In this document: positions 39,501-47,336 of the stretch, in pieces
Layout of the letters: each line of letters starts with the position of its first letter
Position numbering within the stretch: position 1 is the first letter of the stretch
IMG/VR virus record: IMGVR_UViG_3300031857_024884
Coordinates: 1-64,000 of that record
Origin: a virus
DNA length: 64,000 nucleotides
Direction: 5' to 3' (one strand)
Position numbers and translations under genes: made by a program
The notes under the pieces: generated by a model
What the model was told of the DNA's origin: nothing
What the model saw: the letters and a program-made list of their open reading frames with translations, nothing else
Databases searched by the model: none

Positions 39501-39897
39501 CATTAGATGATATTGTTTGTCTTATGTAATAATCATTGTCTTTTTTTGGGTTTTTAATCGATTCTAAATTTGGTTGATTAACCCCTTTACCTTGTATTGT
39601 ATCTTTTCCAGTTAATTCGTCAGTCCAAGAATTATCTAAAAATTCTTTTCCCCCTGGTTTTAAAAAATTAATACTAGCAATTGATACAGTTTGTATTTGG
39701 TCGTTACTCGCAACCCCTAAGGCCAATTTCGTTCTTGGTAAAACATTACACTCTAAATTGGCATACATAACTAAATCTTCTTGATTTACAAATCTTTCTT
39801 TTGCCTTTCCGTTTTCATCAATAACCTTGTTTGGGTCTATTACCGTAATGTTGTTGTAGTCAAATTCTACTAATATATTTTCTGTTTTATCTACCAT
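33517..39897 (-). CDS. Giant baseplate or hub-like structural protein
   Basis: 2126 aa, starting MVDKTENILVEFDYNN. Near residues 165-245 the string TIKLIDVKGRALFESGDNSP then LTIKGYYGRAVKLP looks like a beta-barrel tube or hub domain of the gp27 type. Most of the rest is beta-rich with Asn/Ser-rich loops. From about residue 1975 to the end there is a distinct helical domain (NNYAGIFLDSNNNWG then KKFYCALG), vaguely like phage cell-wall-hydrolase domains, but no catalytic residue can be fixed. No membrane segment is seen. The gene is followed upstream by the LysM-like gene (11-bp overlap) and the OmpA-domain gene. The hub assignment is inferred from context and fold impression. Confidence 0.6.
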   Translation of the reverse strand: MVDKTENILVEFDYNNITVIDPNKVIDENGKAKERFVNQEDLVMYANLECNVLPRTKLALGVASNDQIQTVSIASINFLKPGGKEFLDNSWTDELTGKDTIQGKGVNQPNLESIKNPKKDNDYYIRQTISSNGKAGATDNGLLGITSIDIRQNTSFMPVITIKLIDVKGRALFESGDNSPYAAFFNLPYPMFNLTIKGYYGRAVKLPLMLQNFTSSFNYNTTNFDITLTFYTYKYTMLAEIMMGALIATPNMYKNNLTIETKKGTPSQYVNVKDSVIEKGYQKVKEVYSEYKTKGLVPEDFPELTLVQMKYNISNFIKNIFDSFTKQNMEPLNYLKTYQDTLSEYKKDVFTAINGSWFSKNMDNQNYIVLKDKTKIYTFKKDITDYKGAKSELEKSIIDKYNTKLNGNKTVGQNGSYQIGGKGDKSTAIKCDISLNDFIVKNVSFDNDIDWVETYIVWKKDKKKLNEQSEEIKLFIDEVKKSNLFNTVETTDNNGNKKTVKDWFVFEKSIEIKDPVTNIKLPTKTFNDKLNDISKTLKEYKEKIETDLTNALSDLLQDKNSGIGFVPNIRNVLAVIFANCEAFIRLLDDVHKQAWDINSDEDLLRHRKNAIFNNQVAGASPDNLGDDKTPIYPWPQLIVATAGENGQETYEIRYPGDDDLKTLTKSNIDGTWPEVEFVEEFIRGLVEKQTITSKTIPVENNVLDIKRISFDAIEFPIGNDVYSNKEEVKFFYEIYERILLISNMSKLSRASLSTTDTDEITNLIAECESINLNNSLSSNDPFLIKKLTDYGINASNYLLILRHFSNQGLGQSWQNYIRGIYNTSYINNRIINGQFDFINSNILNSVKTQPQVSVENEDKISKYITGSTTSNEFDFSDTYPFINEKWSKENLSNSSSFSKVKDSFNTTKVLKYNQQRKIITNFVEGETTEKIRPITNFNYISLSYPYVSSPGDLNAQTLKAFYQNRRIKDQLPTEGNIVYNDYTNQVRPEQTTSIFNTPYFINSIQEGIQNFRNFSEYPFVSSAYYFINSLPIATLKEKYKSYENNSITELDYIFATIKKFGAIHKVPYAWALKIGSVWHRYKKYVETGVDILDRSWSGFSYTYNYDPTTQNKEKVYSLSFNNSQIDIVLQKDTTIGAELSTVINTGFYPKLINDFNVFYQGYEIYSSYSESDIQSGFSSGVTLNYVDDAIINLYEGFDESIPNRDLRIVPWSVTVDSFLEPDSLFVMPSQGSLFNQTLSECFNLNTAPTYRLTNEVFDNSSMYNGSVRLFWAAPNYGYFDDGLVSKPSPEEYLKTVLTGESIQENFSIKSSGSYTKISEIFSVFEKEILDKFETMFLNFSKSIYDSDLGNLTTDPEIFTESGGNSELPSNIMFKNFQSIMVEMMKIKKQPYTGGTEFVTTIQNNQLQKIGSVLKSFLTYDVVFKHGNPSSYDIRLFKTFSQLDLTDPYTWEDYSVETPNSLPTSSNSVTLSQSVSNFPEEWKTLKSYVGFSEIPELKYDNNGSYITDFFIDFNVAFKKDNIIRFAPIIKIYVTQKLINNNIKVGDFYNLMTSYLGSNLSFQNKILDNLMIKIATKLPKTTITVDVKKPSEVNGGTQSKSELYESFKSLNDKWIAGNDVKNKTLFEDVLLLDRASRNIGEKILVDIFKLQNRLENLDSQIDVLGFVQTILVENHFVVMNLPTYVNFYNVQDVVKNAIPKPEGTLEFANTLFGTFLNVDYRNSSSKLVCFYGGKPSEQLDLKNNVDYRFRNDAFELRRASDNPLVENQINKKDWALSNKVVGFNVDIGPQNQQIFMGFDVSQTAGKATAESIEVTTQMGNQNRNRKGATQSVSLYNLYKNRSYRCQVTMMGNALIQPTMYFNLRNVPMFSGPYMILEVSHRISPGSFTTYFTGVRQPTASLPILDDYIQSLRKNLLQSIIEKLEQDKIEQERQANANNPKNNTASNTSLITDCIKNAYKDYQKFSAITPTQTTINVSDMYKKIVDTTPNVMLQKLIFCRIYFSSLDNSNTNRFTSVNNNYAGIFLDSNNNWGANGEENLSKKFYCALGNTVNAVFENEVKVISLLKNKWESRVVSVKDNITDITKFIVNNYDAKTNNNAYNSLNSVDRDNYTNIINNAVNLFNTLKNR

Positions 39898-40210
39898 AAT
39901 AGAAGAAATGGTTATTTAATTCGTTATTGTAATCTTGTAAAGAAGCTACTAAAGGAAATGGAATTGTCAATATAGAACCGTCAGGTATTTGCCATTCTTG
40001 TCCACCATAAATCGGATTCGCTAACATTATTAACCATCCAAATGTTGGGGAATCATAATATTGTTGTGAAATTTTATCTAATCTACTTTGTCCGACTTTA
40101 TAAATATACCTTTTATCTGTGGTTTTACTTGGTAGATTAATATAAGGAACTACAGTTTGTTCCCCATTAATAATAAAATTATTATATCTATTATAGTATT
40201 GTTTTCCCAT
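39887..40210 (-). CDS. LysM-like baseplate protein, possibly gp53-like
   Basis: 107 aa. Residues about 33-85 read like a LysM or phage tail X domain: YIYKVGQSRLDKISQQYYDS, then a WLIMLANP helix end, then WQIPDGSILTIP. Such domains appear in T4 gp53 (which joins wedges together) and in P2 gpX-type proteins that bind the tube or hub. The N-terminal 30 residues (YNNFIINGEQTVVPYINLP) also resemble the gp53 opening, but the protein is only about half the length of T4 gp53 (196 aa). It overlaps the giant hub-like gene by 11 bp and follows the OmpA-domain gene by 2 bp. Confidence 0.65.
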   Translation of the reverse strand: MGKQYYNRYNNFIINGEQTVVPYINLPSKTTDKRYIYKVGQSRLDKISQQYYDSPTFGWLIMLANPIYGGQEWQIPDGSILTIPFPLVASLQDYNNELNNHFFYYGR

Positions 40211-40212
40211 TT

Positions 40213-43200
40213 TTATAAAAGTATGTATTTATTAGTCCATGTATCGTCATTATCTATATTTTGTGTTTTGTATAGATTTTTAACATCTTGAGTTTGTTGG
40301 TTTAGATTTCCTCCAGGAACTGTTGTGTAATTAAACTTTCTAAGTTTTCCTTTTGGGTACATTTTTTCAGTGATACCGTCTATTAAGTCTTTATATTCTT
40401 TAGATTTTTTAATTTTTGTGAAAAGTTTTTCTTCATCTTTTAATTCATTAGAGTAAGATTTTGATAAATTATCAACAATTTTATTAAATTTTTTCTTTAA
40501 ATTTGGTACCTTTAAAAGGTCACCTGATATTATTTTGGTTTTAAATTCTTCTTTTTTATTATTATCTGCAAGAATTCTAGCCATTACACTAAAGAAAAGT
40601 TCATTATTATTACCTGTAAAATTTTGTTCGTTTGCCATTTGGAAGTCTCCGTCTTCATAAGAAGAAGATGTTCCGTCATCAAAAACTTCAATATATGTTA
40701 ATATATTTTGATTATATTGCTGTAAACAAGAAGATAAAGTTTCAAAATCATCAAAAAATTCTATATAAGTATCTTGAGGGTTATTAGTACTAAGATTACT
40801 TACATTATCGGTTCCTGAAATTGTATAGATTCTTGGGTCACCAGATTCTAATATTTTTCCATCAGTCTTATCATAAACTAAATTACATTTTCTTATTATT
40901 TGAATATAATCTTGTTCAAACAAAATTAATTCTTGTAATAATGTCGCTACTGAAGTTGATAATGGAGATTTTAATTCGTTAACATAATTAATCATGTTAG
41001 TGGTTACTAATTCAATATCTTTATCACTAAACCCATTATTATTAACACCATTAAACAAATAATCCATTATAGGGTTTGTTCTATCTTTAATACCAATTAT
41101 TACATTTTCAAATAACTTATCTATTCTACCTCCTTCACCTTCAGGTTTACCATATAAAATAACATCATTAGATGCGTCTGCCTTAATTTTGCCCTTAAAA
41201 TATTTTCTTTTTTGACTAACAAGTTGCATAATACCAAAATTAGTTTGTAACATTATTTTTTCCATAGTGTTAAAAACATTTTCCATATATGTTTTGGTGT
41301 TATCTACTAAACTATCCATTATTTTTTGATATGATGTTTCTCCTGTTTGTCCATCAGTTACCGGAATATTAGTTATTACCTCCCCAATTGTTGTGCCTCC
41401 GTTATTTTGTGGTTGGTTTTGTGGAACAGGAGGTGACGCAGCTGCTTCTTTTTCAACGATTGATTGAAGTACTTCTTTATCTAAAGCTGAGGTATTTTCC
41501 GTCCAAACCGCTCTCTCGTCATATATCTCTGTGTTCGCATAATAATTAAAAGATAAAGCATTTTGTAATTGTTCAACTGGTTTAGATAATCCGTGACCAC
41601 CTATAAATTTAACACTCATAGTTACGTTGACAATCATTGGTTGAATTCCAATACCTTCGGGATTCATATCATATATAAAAGGTTCGTAAGTGAATGCCAT
41701 GCTGTCTGGAACAACTTTAGTGTGATAAAAATCACCTATTCTTAAAACCAAAACCGGTGGAGCACCAAATGAAGTATTTAAAGAATCATTATATTTTGGT
41801 TTTCCGTCAGTTCCAATTACAGGTATTGTTTCTCCAGGTCTGACGCATTGATTCAAAAAAGTTATTCTCGAATTAAGTCCCTCTGGAGTCATAGAATGAA
41901 ATGCGGGTGTGAAATATTTTATTTTTTGTTTAATTGAATCATAAACCATTGGGTCTTTTTCTTGTATTAATGAAAAATAATCACATTCAGTTAACAAATT
42001 TCTTAAAACTATTTTTGAAATTCCTTCTTTTTCTTGTTGGGTTATTGTTTTTTCAACCTTTGGTTTTTTTGGTATAATTGTTTCAGTGGTTATTGTTTTT
42101 TTCTGAACCGGGTCAGTTTCTCCTACAGTAACATCAACTGAAATAATTGGTTCTATACTAATATTTTTAATTGCAACTCTTCTACAAGCCATTGCGTTTG
42201 TTGAGTACCATTGAGAACCATTGTTTGTTACTTTGCCTGCAACACTTCCTCCTGTACTTCCTGTTATATTTTTATTACAATTAACTTCAACTCCAGAAAA
42301 TTTACCTTCTCCTTTAGGTGTTACTTTTGTAGTTTCACCACTAGCCTCAGGAATAATCTTTATTTGTCCATTTTTAAAAAATTCTTCCAATTTCACTCCA
42401 CCAACCTCTTTTGTTTTTAAAAAGTTTTCCATCGCCTTAATCCTTCTTTCCGATAACTTTTGATTATATCCCACATCACTTAACGCCGACGCTGAACCAA
42501 GAACGGTTATAGTCATACTTAACGCTTGTTTTTCATTAAAAAGTTTATAAGTATCGGTAATAAAATTTTTTTCTCCTTCTGTAAATTTTTTGTAATTGTT
42601 TTCTATCACACTTTTGAAAAAAGGTTCTACTTCTCTATTTTCAGTACAATAAGTTTCATTTTTTTTACAAAAAGGTGAATCAGGGTCAAAATATGTTTTC
42701 GCGTTTTCAACATATTTTTTTTGCATTGTTTCAGTATTGTACGATTTATATAACGGTTCGTAATTCGCGTTTGTGTTTGATGGTTTAGGAATATCGTTTT
42801 CAAAATAAAATGATAGACCTTCGTATTCAGTTTTAAATGTACTAAAATCAGGCGTTACCGTGGTTGCAATACCTTTTGTATTTTCCGCCGGATTAGTCTC
42901 CCCATCAATTGGTAAATCAGTTTCAATACTCCTGACTAATTTTGATGCCTCAACGTCAGTTAATCTTGGGTTACTTAGTTTTTCCTGTATTAAATACAAG
43001 TCTTTAGACGGTATTCTATTGAATTTTTTTGCTAATTCGTATATATCGAATTTAACACATCCCGCAAAAAATGAATCTAAAATTGAATTAACTCTTTCTT
43101 TATTAGCACCTTTTAATTGTTCTTCAACAATTAAGTTTAAAACTGAAGGGCTATCAACAATTATTTTCCAAGAAATACTTCCTGTTCTTTGTGTACTTTT

Positions 43201-45258
43201 GTAAGTATATATCGGTTCAGGTCTACCCATAAATTCGTTGGGTGTCCATCCCGCGCTGCTTGTATCATTAAATTTTAAATCATATGGTGGAAACCACATC
43301 ACTCTACCTCCATTAGGTCCCTTTTCACAAACGGGTAATTCATCATAAGTAAAACCGGGTCTACTAGATGTCCTCCACGCCAAATTCTCAATTGAGAACA
43401 TATATTTTTTAGCATATCCTCCTCTTCCAAGTGGGTTGTTTGCAACTATATTAGTTGAGTTTGGATTTTTTAGTGGCGCAATATTTAAATTAAAAGTGTT
43501 ATCAAAAACTGAATTTGTAAATCTTCTTCCTGATTTAGTAATACCGTCAGTTTTTTGTAAGTCAGCGTAAGTATAATATGGTGTGTCTTTAGTAAAAACT
43601 CTACAATATTCAATACCTTTTTCATCTCCAGTTGTAAAATCTTTATAAGATACGACTTGAGAGCCCTTTGTCATTTCTTTATACCCATCATTAAAAACTT
43701 TACTAACTTGATTAATCGCATTACCAACATGTTTTAATCTTGTTATTCCCGCAACATTATCGGCAGAATTTATTAATCTTTGGGTTTGGTCTAATATTGA
43801 ATTTTCTTTAAAGGTTATATTAGTAGACTCATTACTTTCATAAGCACTACTGATTAAATTATATTCCTCATCTAAACTTCCTTTACCACCACCTGGTGTT
43901 GCGTTGTATCCGGCGGCTCCTTTGTATTTAGGGGAGACCCAAACAAATTGACCGTCAATTGTTCCTCCGTCATTTAAAGTTTTTCCCGCTAAACCAAAAT
44001 TTAATTGATTTTGATTTCCTTCGTATAATATCGCCAATTCTGAAGGACCGTAAACCGGAGCCATTACTTGTTGTCCAACAGGGTTAACGGGAACTTGATT
44101 TGGTGGAGATGTAATAGTTCCAGGTTCAGCGTTTCTACTACCAACATAATAAGAACTTACTAACGTATCATTTGCCGCGTTGATTAAACTAACGGCTAAA
44201 TTTACTACTCCTTGTGCGATTCCTAAAATACCTCCATAATTTTTATTATACCCAGGTTGGTATCTATTTAAATCTAAAGTATTAAACAATACTGACCTTT
44301 GAGCATTACCAGTATTCGCTAAAAATATTTCAGACGGATTTCTAAATTTATTAAGTATCGGTCCTAAAAAACCACCTGTTAATTGGTTTACAGTATTTAA
44401 CGCTTGAGATGCTTGTTGGTAAACTCCTCCGTTTATTTGATTCTCATCAAAATAATCTCCGGGTATTGGTGAAACAGGCCAATACGCTCCCCCTAATCTG
44501 GTTAGGAAATCGGCCGCAGCGACTAATGGATTTTCAGGTCTTGTAATCACCCAATTTCTATAAACCAAAGGTTGTTGTCCCGCTGCAATCAAACTGGCTT
44601 GAAAAGGGTCTGATAAACCTTGAGTATTTAATAATCCTGTTGTGTTTTGAAATATTTCAGTGTCGACTCTCGCTTGTAACGACTCTCTTAATTTTTGAGC
44701 TCCTAATCTAGCGATATAAGAATCATTAGATAATGTTCCGTTAGTTCCTGAAGGATTGTCCGATAATAATATTTGATATGGAGTATAACTTGATGGTCTA
44801 AAAGACGGTGGTTCCCAATAAGGTTGATATATTTTATTATTAACTTCAACATCGTCAACAATAACCATGTTATCATACCCCCCTTGTGGTAGATATTTGT
44901 TTTCAATCGCCGCAGTATCAATATAAAATTCGTTTAATAAATCTAATTTTGTATCATTTGGGTCGTATTCTCCTTGATTGGAGGTAACAGGGCTTGCTAA
45001 ATTATTGTATGTAATACCAACTTGATATCCTCCGTTTGGTCCGTATTGATTTAATGGATATAATTGTTGTGCGTATGGGTCTGTGTTAATTAACTCACCG
45101 GGCGAATCTATTACGTTAGATACTGTTATTTGAGTTTCATAATTTACATCTCCAACTTGTGGTCTATAAAACCCTGGAACACTATACGGAGGTAAATTTT
45201 TACCCATTAAAAGTGTTCTAAAACTTGTTGTTGACGCAAAAGAAAGAGGACTTGACAT
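40213..45258 (-). CDS. Large baseplate protein with OmpA-like domain
   Basis: 1681 aa. The N-terminal 850 residues are Asn/Gly/Pro-rich and without clear family. Residues about 860-1040 contain an OmpA C-terminal-like fold: MTITVLGSASAL, then GYNQKLSERRIKAMENFL (the helix that carries the LSERRA-type signature), an insertion of about 60 residues, and a closing strand after ACRRVAI. OmpA-like domains bind peptidoglycan. A later region (about 1180-1270) has a tube or hub-like strand pattern (VLRIGDFYHTKVVPDSMAFTYEP). The C-terminus is helical and charged. Placed between the LysM-like gene and the tape measure, it is most likely a central baseplate protein. Cell-wall binding during injection is an inference. 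Confidence 0.6.
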   Translation of the reverse strand: MSSPLSFASTTSFRTLLMGKNLPPYSVPGFYRPQVGDVNYETQITVSNVIDSPGELINTDPYAQQLYPLNQYGPNGGYQVGITYNNLASPVTSNQGEYDPNDTKLDLLNEFYIDTAAIENKYLPQGGYDNMVIVDDVEVNNKIYQPYWEPPSFRPSSYTPYQILLSDNPSGTNGTLSNDSYIARLGAQKLRESLQARVDTEIFQNTTGLLNTQGLSDPFQASLIAAGQQPLVYRNWVITRPENPLVAAADFLTRLGGAYWPVSPIPGDYFDENQINGGVYQQASQALNTVNQLTGGFLGPILNKFRNPSEIFLANTGNAQRSVLFNTLDLNRYQPGYNKNYGGILGIAQGVVNLAVSLINAANDTLVSSYYVGSRNAEPGTITSPPNQVPVNPVGQQVMAPVYGPSELAILYEGNQNQLNFGLAGKTLNDGGTIDGQFVWVSPKYKGAAGYNATPGGGKGSLDEEYNLISSAYESNESTNITFKENSILDQTQRLINSADNVAGITRLKHVGNAINQVSKVFNDGYKEMTKGSQVVSYKDFTTGDEKGIEYCRVFTKDTPYYTYADLQKTDGITKSGRRFTNSVFDNTFNLNIAPLKNPNSTNIVANNPLGRGGYAKKYMFSIENLAWRTSSRPGFTYDELPVCEKGPNGGRVMWFPPYDLKFNDTSSAGWTPNEFMGRPEPIYTYKSTQRTGSISWKIIVDSPSVLNLIVEEQLKGANKERVNSILDSFFAGCVKFDIYELAKKFNRIPSKDLYLIQEKLSNPRLTDVEASKLVRSIETDLPIDGETNPAENTKGIATTVTPDFSTFKTEYEGLSFYFENDIPKPSNTNANYEPLYKSYNTETMQKKYVENAKTYFDPDSPFCKKNETYCTENREVEPFFKSVIENNYKKFTEGEKNFITDTYKLFNEKQALSMTITVLGSASALSDVGYNQKLSERRIKAMENFLKTKEVGGVKLEEFFKNGQIKIIPEASGETTKVTPKGEGKFSGVEVNCNKNITGSTGGSVAGKVTNNGSQWYSTNAMACRRVAIKNISIEPIISVDVTVGETDPVQKKTITTETIIPKKPKVEKTITQQEKEGISKIVLRNLLTECDYFSLIQEKDPMVYDSIKQKIKYFTPAFHSMTPEGLNSRITFLNQCVRPGETIPVIGTDGKPKYNDSLNTSFGAPPVLVLRIGDFYHTKVVPDSMAFTYEPFIYDMNPEGIGIQPMIVNVTMSVKFIGGHGLSKPVEQLQNALSFNYYANTEIYDERAVWTENTSALDKEVLQSIVEKEAAASPPVPQNQPQNNGGTTIGEVITNIPVTDGQTGETSYQKIMDSLVDNTKTYMENVFNTMEKIMLQTNFGIMQLVSQKRKYFKGKIKADASNDVILYGKPEGEGGRIDKLFENVIIGIKDRTNPIMDYLFNGVNNNGFSDKDIELVTTNMINYVNELKSPLSTSVATLLQELILFEQDYIQIIRKCNLVYDKTDGKILESGDPRIYTISGTDNVSNLSTNNPQDTYIEFFDDFETLSSCLQQYNQNILTYIEVFDDGTSSSYEDGDFQMANEQNFTGNNNELFFSVMARILADNNKKEEFKTKIISGDLLKVPNLKKKFNKIVDNLSKSYSNELKDEEKLFTKIKKSKEYKDLIDGITEKMYPKGKLRKFNYTTVPGGNLNQQTQDVKNLYKTQNIDNDDTWTNKYILL

Positions 45259-45274
45259 ACTTTATATTTTTAAT

Positions 45275-45281
45275 ATAAATA
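45275..45281 (-). promoter_or_regulatory. TATTTAT motif before the OmpA-domain gene
   Basis: TCTATTTATATTAAAAA on the minus strand, 16 nt before the ATG in the 46-bp gap after the tape-measure gene. Confidence 0.4.
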
Positions 45282-45304
45282 GATTCAAATTAATTTTTTT
45301 ATTT

Positions 45305-47152
45305 TTACTTTTTATTCGGTATTCCTGTTAATCCTCCGTTAGTGATTAAATCATTCAACGATTTGTTTACCACATCTTGAAGTTCTTTATCTTTAAAGGA
45401 TGTTTTCAACATTTCTAAAAGTTTGTTTTCATCTATATTACTTGGAGTATCTTTTAAATCGTGAACAATTTTAATAGTAACTTCTAAAGGTTCGTTTGGT
45501 TTTTTATTAGTTTCTGTATTAATACCTTGTGACACTTTATCAATGTCTTCTTTTGTTTTTTGGTCAATAATATTTTGAGTTTCGACTGATTTGGTTTTAG
45601 AGTCAGGTTCTTTACCTGAAATTTTACCATACACACTTTCAAGTACTTTAATAACGTTATTATTTGATGCTACTAATTTTTTATACTCTTCGTTAAAAGT
45701 AACCGGTATATTTTCACCGGCTTTTTTTAATGAATCTGATAAAGTTTTACCAGCCTCTTCTACATTTTCAGCGGCTTTCTTAATTTTTTCTTCAAAAGAA
45801 CCTTCACCCGTTAATGATGTTATCGCCCCTGTAAAAGCGTTATAACTTTCATCAATTACCTTTGTTTGGGTTTTAGTATCTCCACCTAAAGACGCTCTAA
45901 ATGCTGCTCCTGATACATTTGACGACGCTCGAAATAAATCAAACATATCTTTACCAAATTTACTACCCCCAGCGGCATACCCTATTTGTTGTCCCGCCTC
46001 AATATTTTTAGAAATTGTTTGTAGTGTTGTTAATTGTTCTTTAGCCAACTCTTCCATTGATTTTGGTGACATCAATTCTTCAAGTTTTTCAGGAGATTTT
46101 TTAAATTCGTTTATCGCTTCTTCCATACCAAACTCTTTTCCGTCAATCTTTATTGTGTATTGACCGTCTTTATTCATTTGAGCAATGTTTGCAATAAAAC
46201 TTTCTTGTTCTTTACTAAACGCATTTTCAGGAAATCTAATTTTAGTTAATTTGTCATCAAGTTCTTTACCCGCAATGGCCATCCTACTTAATTCCCCATA
46301 ATTAATATTCAATTCTCTAGCAATTTCTTGTAGTCTTAATTTAGAACCCGGCATAATTTCAAATCTACCTTTGTCACCCATAGTAACAAATTGTTTTGTC
46401 ATTTCCGCAATTTGATTTTGTAGTTCGGCAGGGTCATTTTGTCCCATCTCCATTAATCTTAATGGGTCTAATAAATCACTTTGAGCAACTCCTAATCTTT
46501 GCATCGCCGCCGCCATCTCAATCGCTTGTTCAGGATTAAACATTTTTTCCGCTAATCCTAAAGTTGTTTTCATATCAACTCTTAAACTAACCGCTTGTGC
46601 GGCCATTTTCGCTAATCCATCAACTCCTCCTTGAAAATTAAACTTATTTAAATAATCTAAATTTGTAACTACTTGTTTTGAAACCGCTTGAGCGTTAAGT
46701 CCTTGTTGTCTTGATATATTAACAACACCTTCCATCTCTTCTTTAATGTGTGCGGCGGACATGCCAGCGTCTTTAAAGTTTTTAACTAATGTTGCGGATG
46801 TTTCACCAACAACTTGAGATGTTGCGAATAAACTTTCTACGATTTCATTACTTGATACAACGTTTCTTCCTAAATCGGAAGATATCGCCTTTTGAATTTC
46901 AGCGATTGAGGTTAAATCCCCTCCCATCAATGTGATTGTGGTTAGGGATTCAGTTAAACCTTTACTTATATTTAGAACGTTTTCTCTACCAGAACCAAAC
47001 TGTTTTGACAGTTGAGCGGCTTGGTCTTCAACCTCGTTCATTTGTTTAATAATGGTTTCAATATTAAAAGCCTTTTTATATTCTTCTTGAATATCAGATA
47101 ATAAATCACCTAAATATTTACCAATATTTTCTAAAGGATTGTCTTGAGCCAT
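45305..47152 (-). CDS. Tail tape measure protein (gp29-like)
   Basis: 615 aa. It is almost entirely helical, with long Ala/Met/Gln-rich stretches (ITLMGGDLTSIAEIQKAISS, AAQAVSLRVDMKTTLGLAEK, MGQNDPAELQNQIAEMTKQF) typical of tape measure proteins. Length is near T4 gp29 (590 aa). A weak hydrophobic stretch lies around residues 395-440 and the C-terminal 120 residues are charged and disordered. It directly follows the tail-tube gene and the gp26-like chaperone with its overlapping extension, the conserved order of tail morphogenesis modules. Start chosen at MAQDNPLENIG, 15 nt after a TATTTAT motif. Confidence 0.8.
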   Translation of the reverse strand: MAQDNPLENIGKYLGDLLSDIQEEYKKAFNIETIIKQMNEVEDQAAQLSKQFGSGRENVLNISKGLTESLTTITLMGGDLTSIAEIQKAISSDLGRNVVSSNEIVESLFATSQVVGETSATLVKNFKDAGMSAAHIKEEMEGVVNISRQQGLNAQAVSKQVVTNLDYLNKFNFQGGVDGLAKMAAQAVSLRVDMKTTLGLAEKMFNPEQAIEMAAAMQRLGVAQSDLLDPLRLMEMGQNDPAELQNQIAEMTKQFVTMGDKGRFEIMPGSKLRLQEIARELNINYGELSRMAIAGKELDDKLTKIRFPENAFSKEQESFIANIAQMNKDGQYTIKIDGKEFGMEEAINEFKKSPEKLEELMSPKSMEELAKEQLTTLQTISKNIEAGQQIGYAAGGSKFGKDMFDLFRASSNVSGAAFRASLGGDTKTQTKVIDESYNAFTGAITSLTGEGSFEEKIKKAAENVEEAGKTLSDSLKKAGENIPVTFNEEYKKLVASNNNVIKVLESVYGKISGKEPDSKTKSVETQNIIDQKTKEDIDKVSQGINTETNKKPNEPLEVTIKIVHDLKDTPSNIDENKLLEMLKTSFKDKELQDVVNKSLNDLITNGGLTGIPNKK

Positions 47153-47167
47153 TTAAACTTTTTATTA

Positions 47168-47174
47168 ATAAATA
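47168..47174 (-). promoter_or_regulatory. TATTTAT motif before tape measure gene
   Basis: GATATTTATTAATAAAAAG on the minus strand, 15 nt before the tape-measure ATG and 6 bp past the stop of the chaperone extension. Confidence 0.4.
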
Positions 47175-47180
47175 TCTTAA

Positions 47181-47336
47181 TTAGGTTTTTGGAGTATTAT
47201 TCTCGATAATTTTATCCACCAAATACTTTCTAGTATATGTTGGCATAGACATAAAATCTGAATAAGAAGTTCTTAGAAACTTCGCCATGATGTAATATTC
47301 GTCAAATAATAATTTACGATAATCAGAAGAAAGGCC
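47181..47336 (-). CDS. Frameshift-encoded extension of tail chaperone (GT-like)
   Basis: Reading frame +1 relative to the gp26-like gene, giving 51 codons from the proposed shift point to TAA. The peptide contains SSDYRKLLFDEYYIM, then SYSDFMSMPTYTRKYLVDKI. A Ser-x-x-D/E-hydrophobic, Met-Pro, Arg-x-Tyr/Phe helix pair of this kind is typical of the T part of G/GT tail chaperones and of short ORFs beside tape measure genes. An internal ATG exists at 47288 (35 codons) but without any ribosome-binding sequence, and it would drop conserved-looking residues. Read as a fusion, the product would be 248 + 51 = 299 residues. Alternative: a separate small protein started at 47288 or at a TTG around 47348-47360. 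Confidence 0.65.
   Translation of the reverse strand, partial: GLSSDYRKLLFDEYYIMAKFLRTSYSDFMSMPTYTRKYLVDKIIENNTPKT

Noticed and set aside
42860-43204. 114-codon plus-strand frame
   Set aside because: Antisense shadow inside the OmpA-domain gene, with shadow-type composition.
47181-47288. Independent 35-codon gene starting at ATG 47288
   Set aside because: No ribosome-binding or A-rich start region precedes it and the open frame with similar-looking sequence extends well upstream, so a frameshift product is favoured, though not proven.
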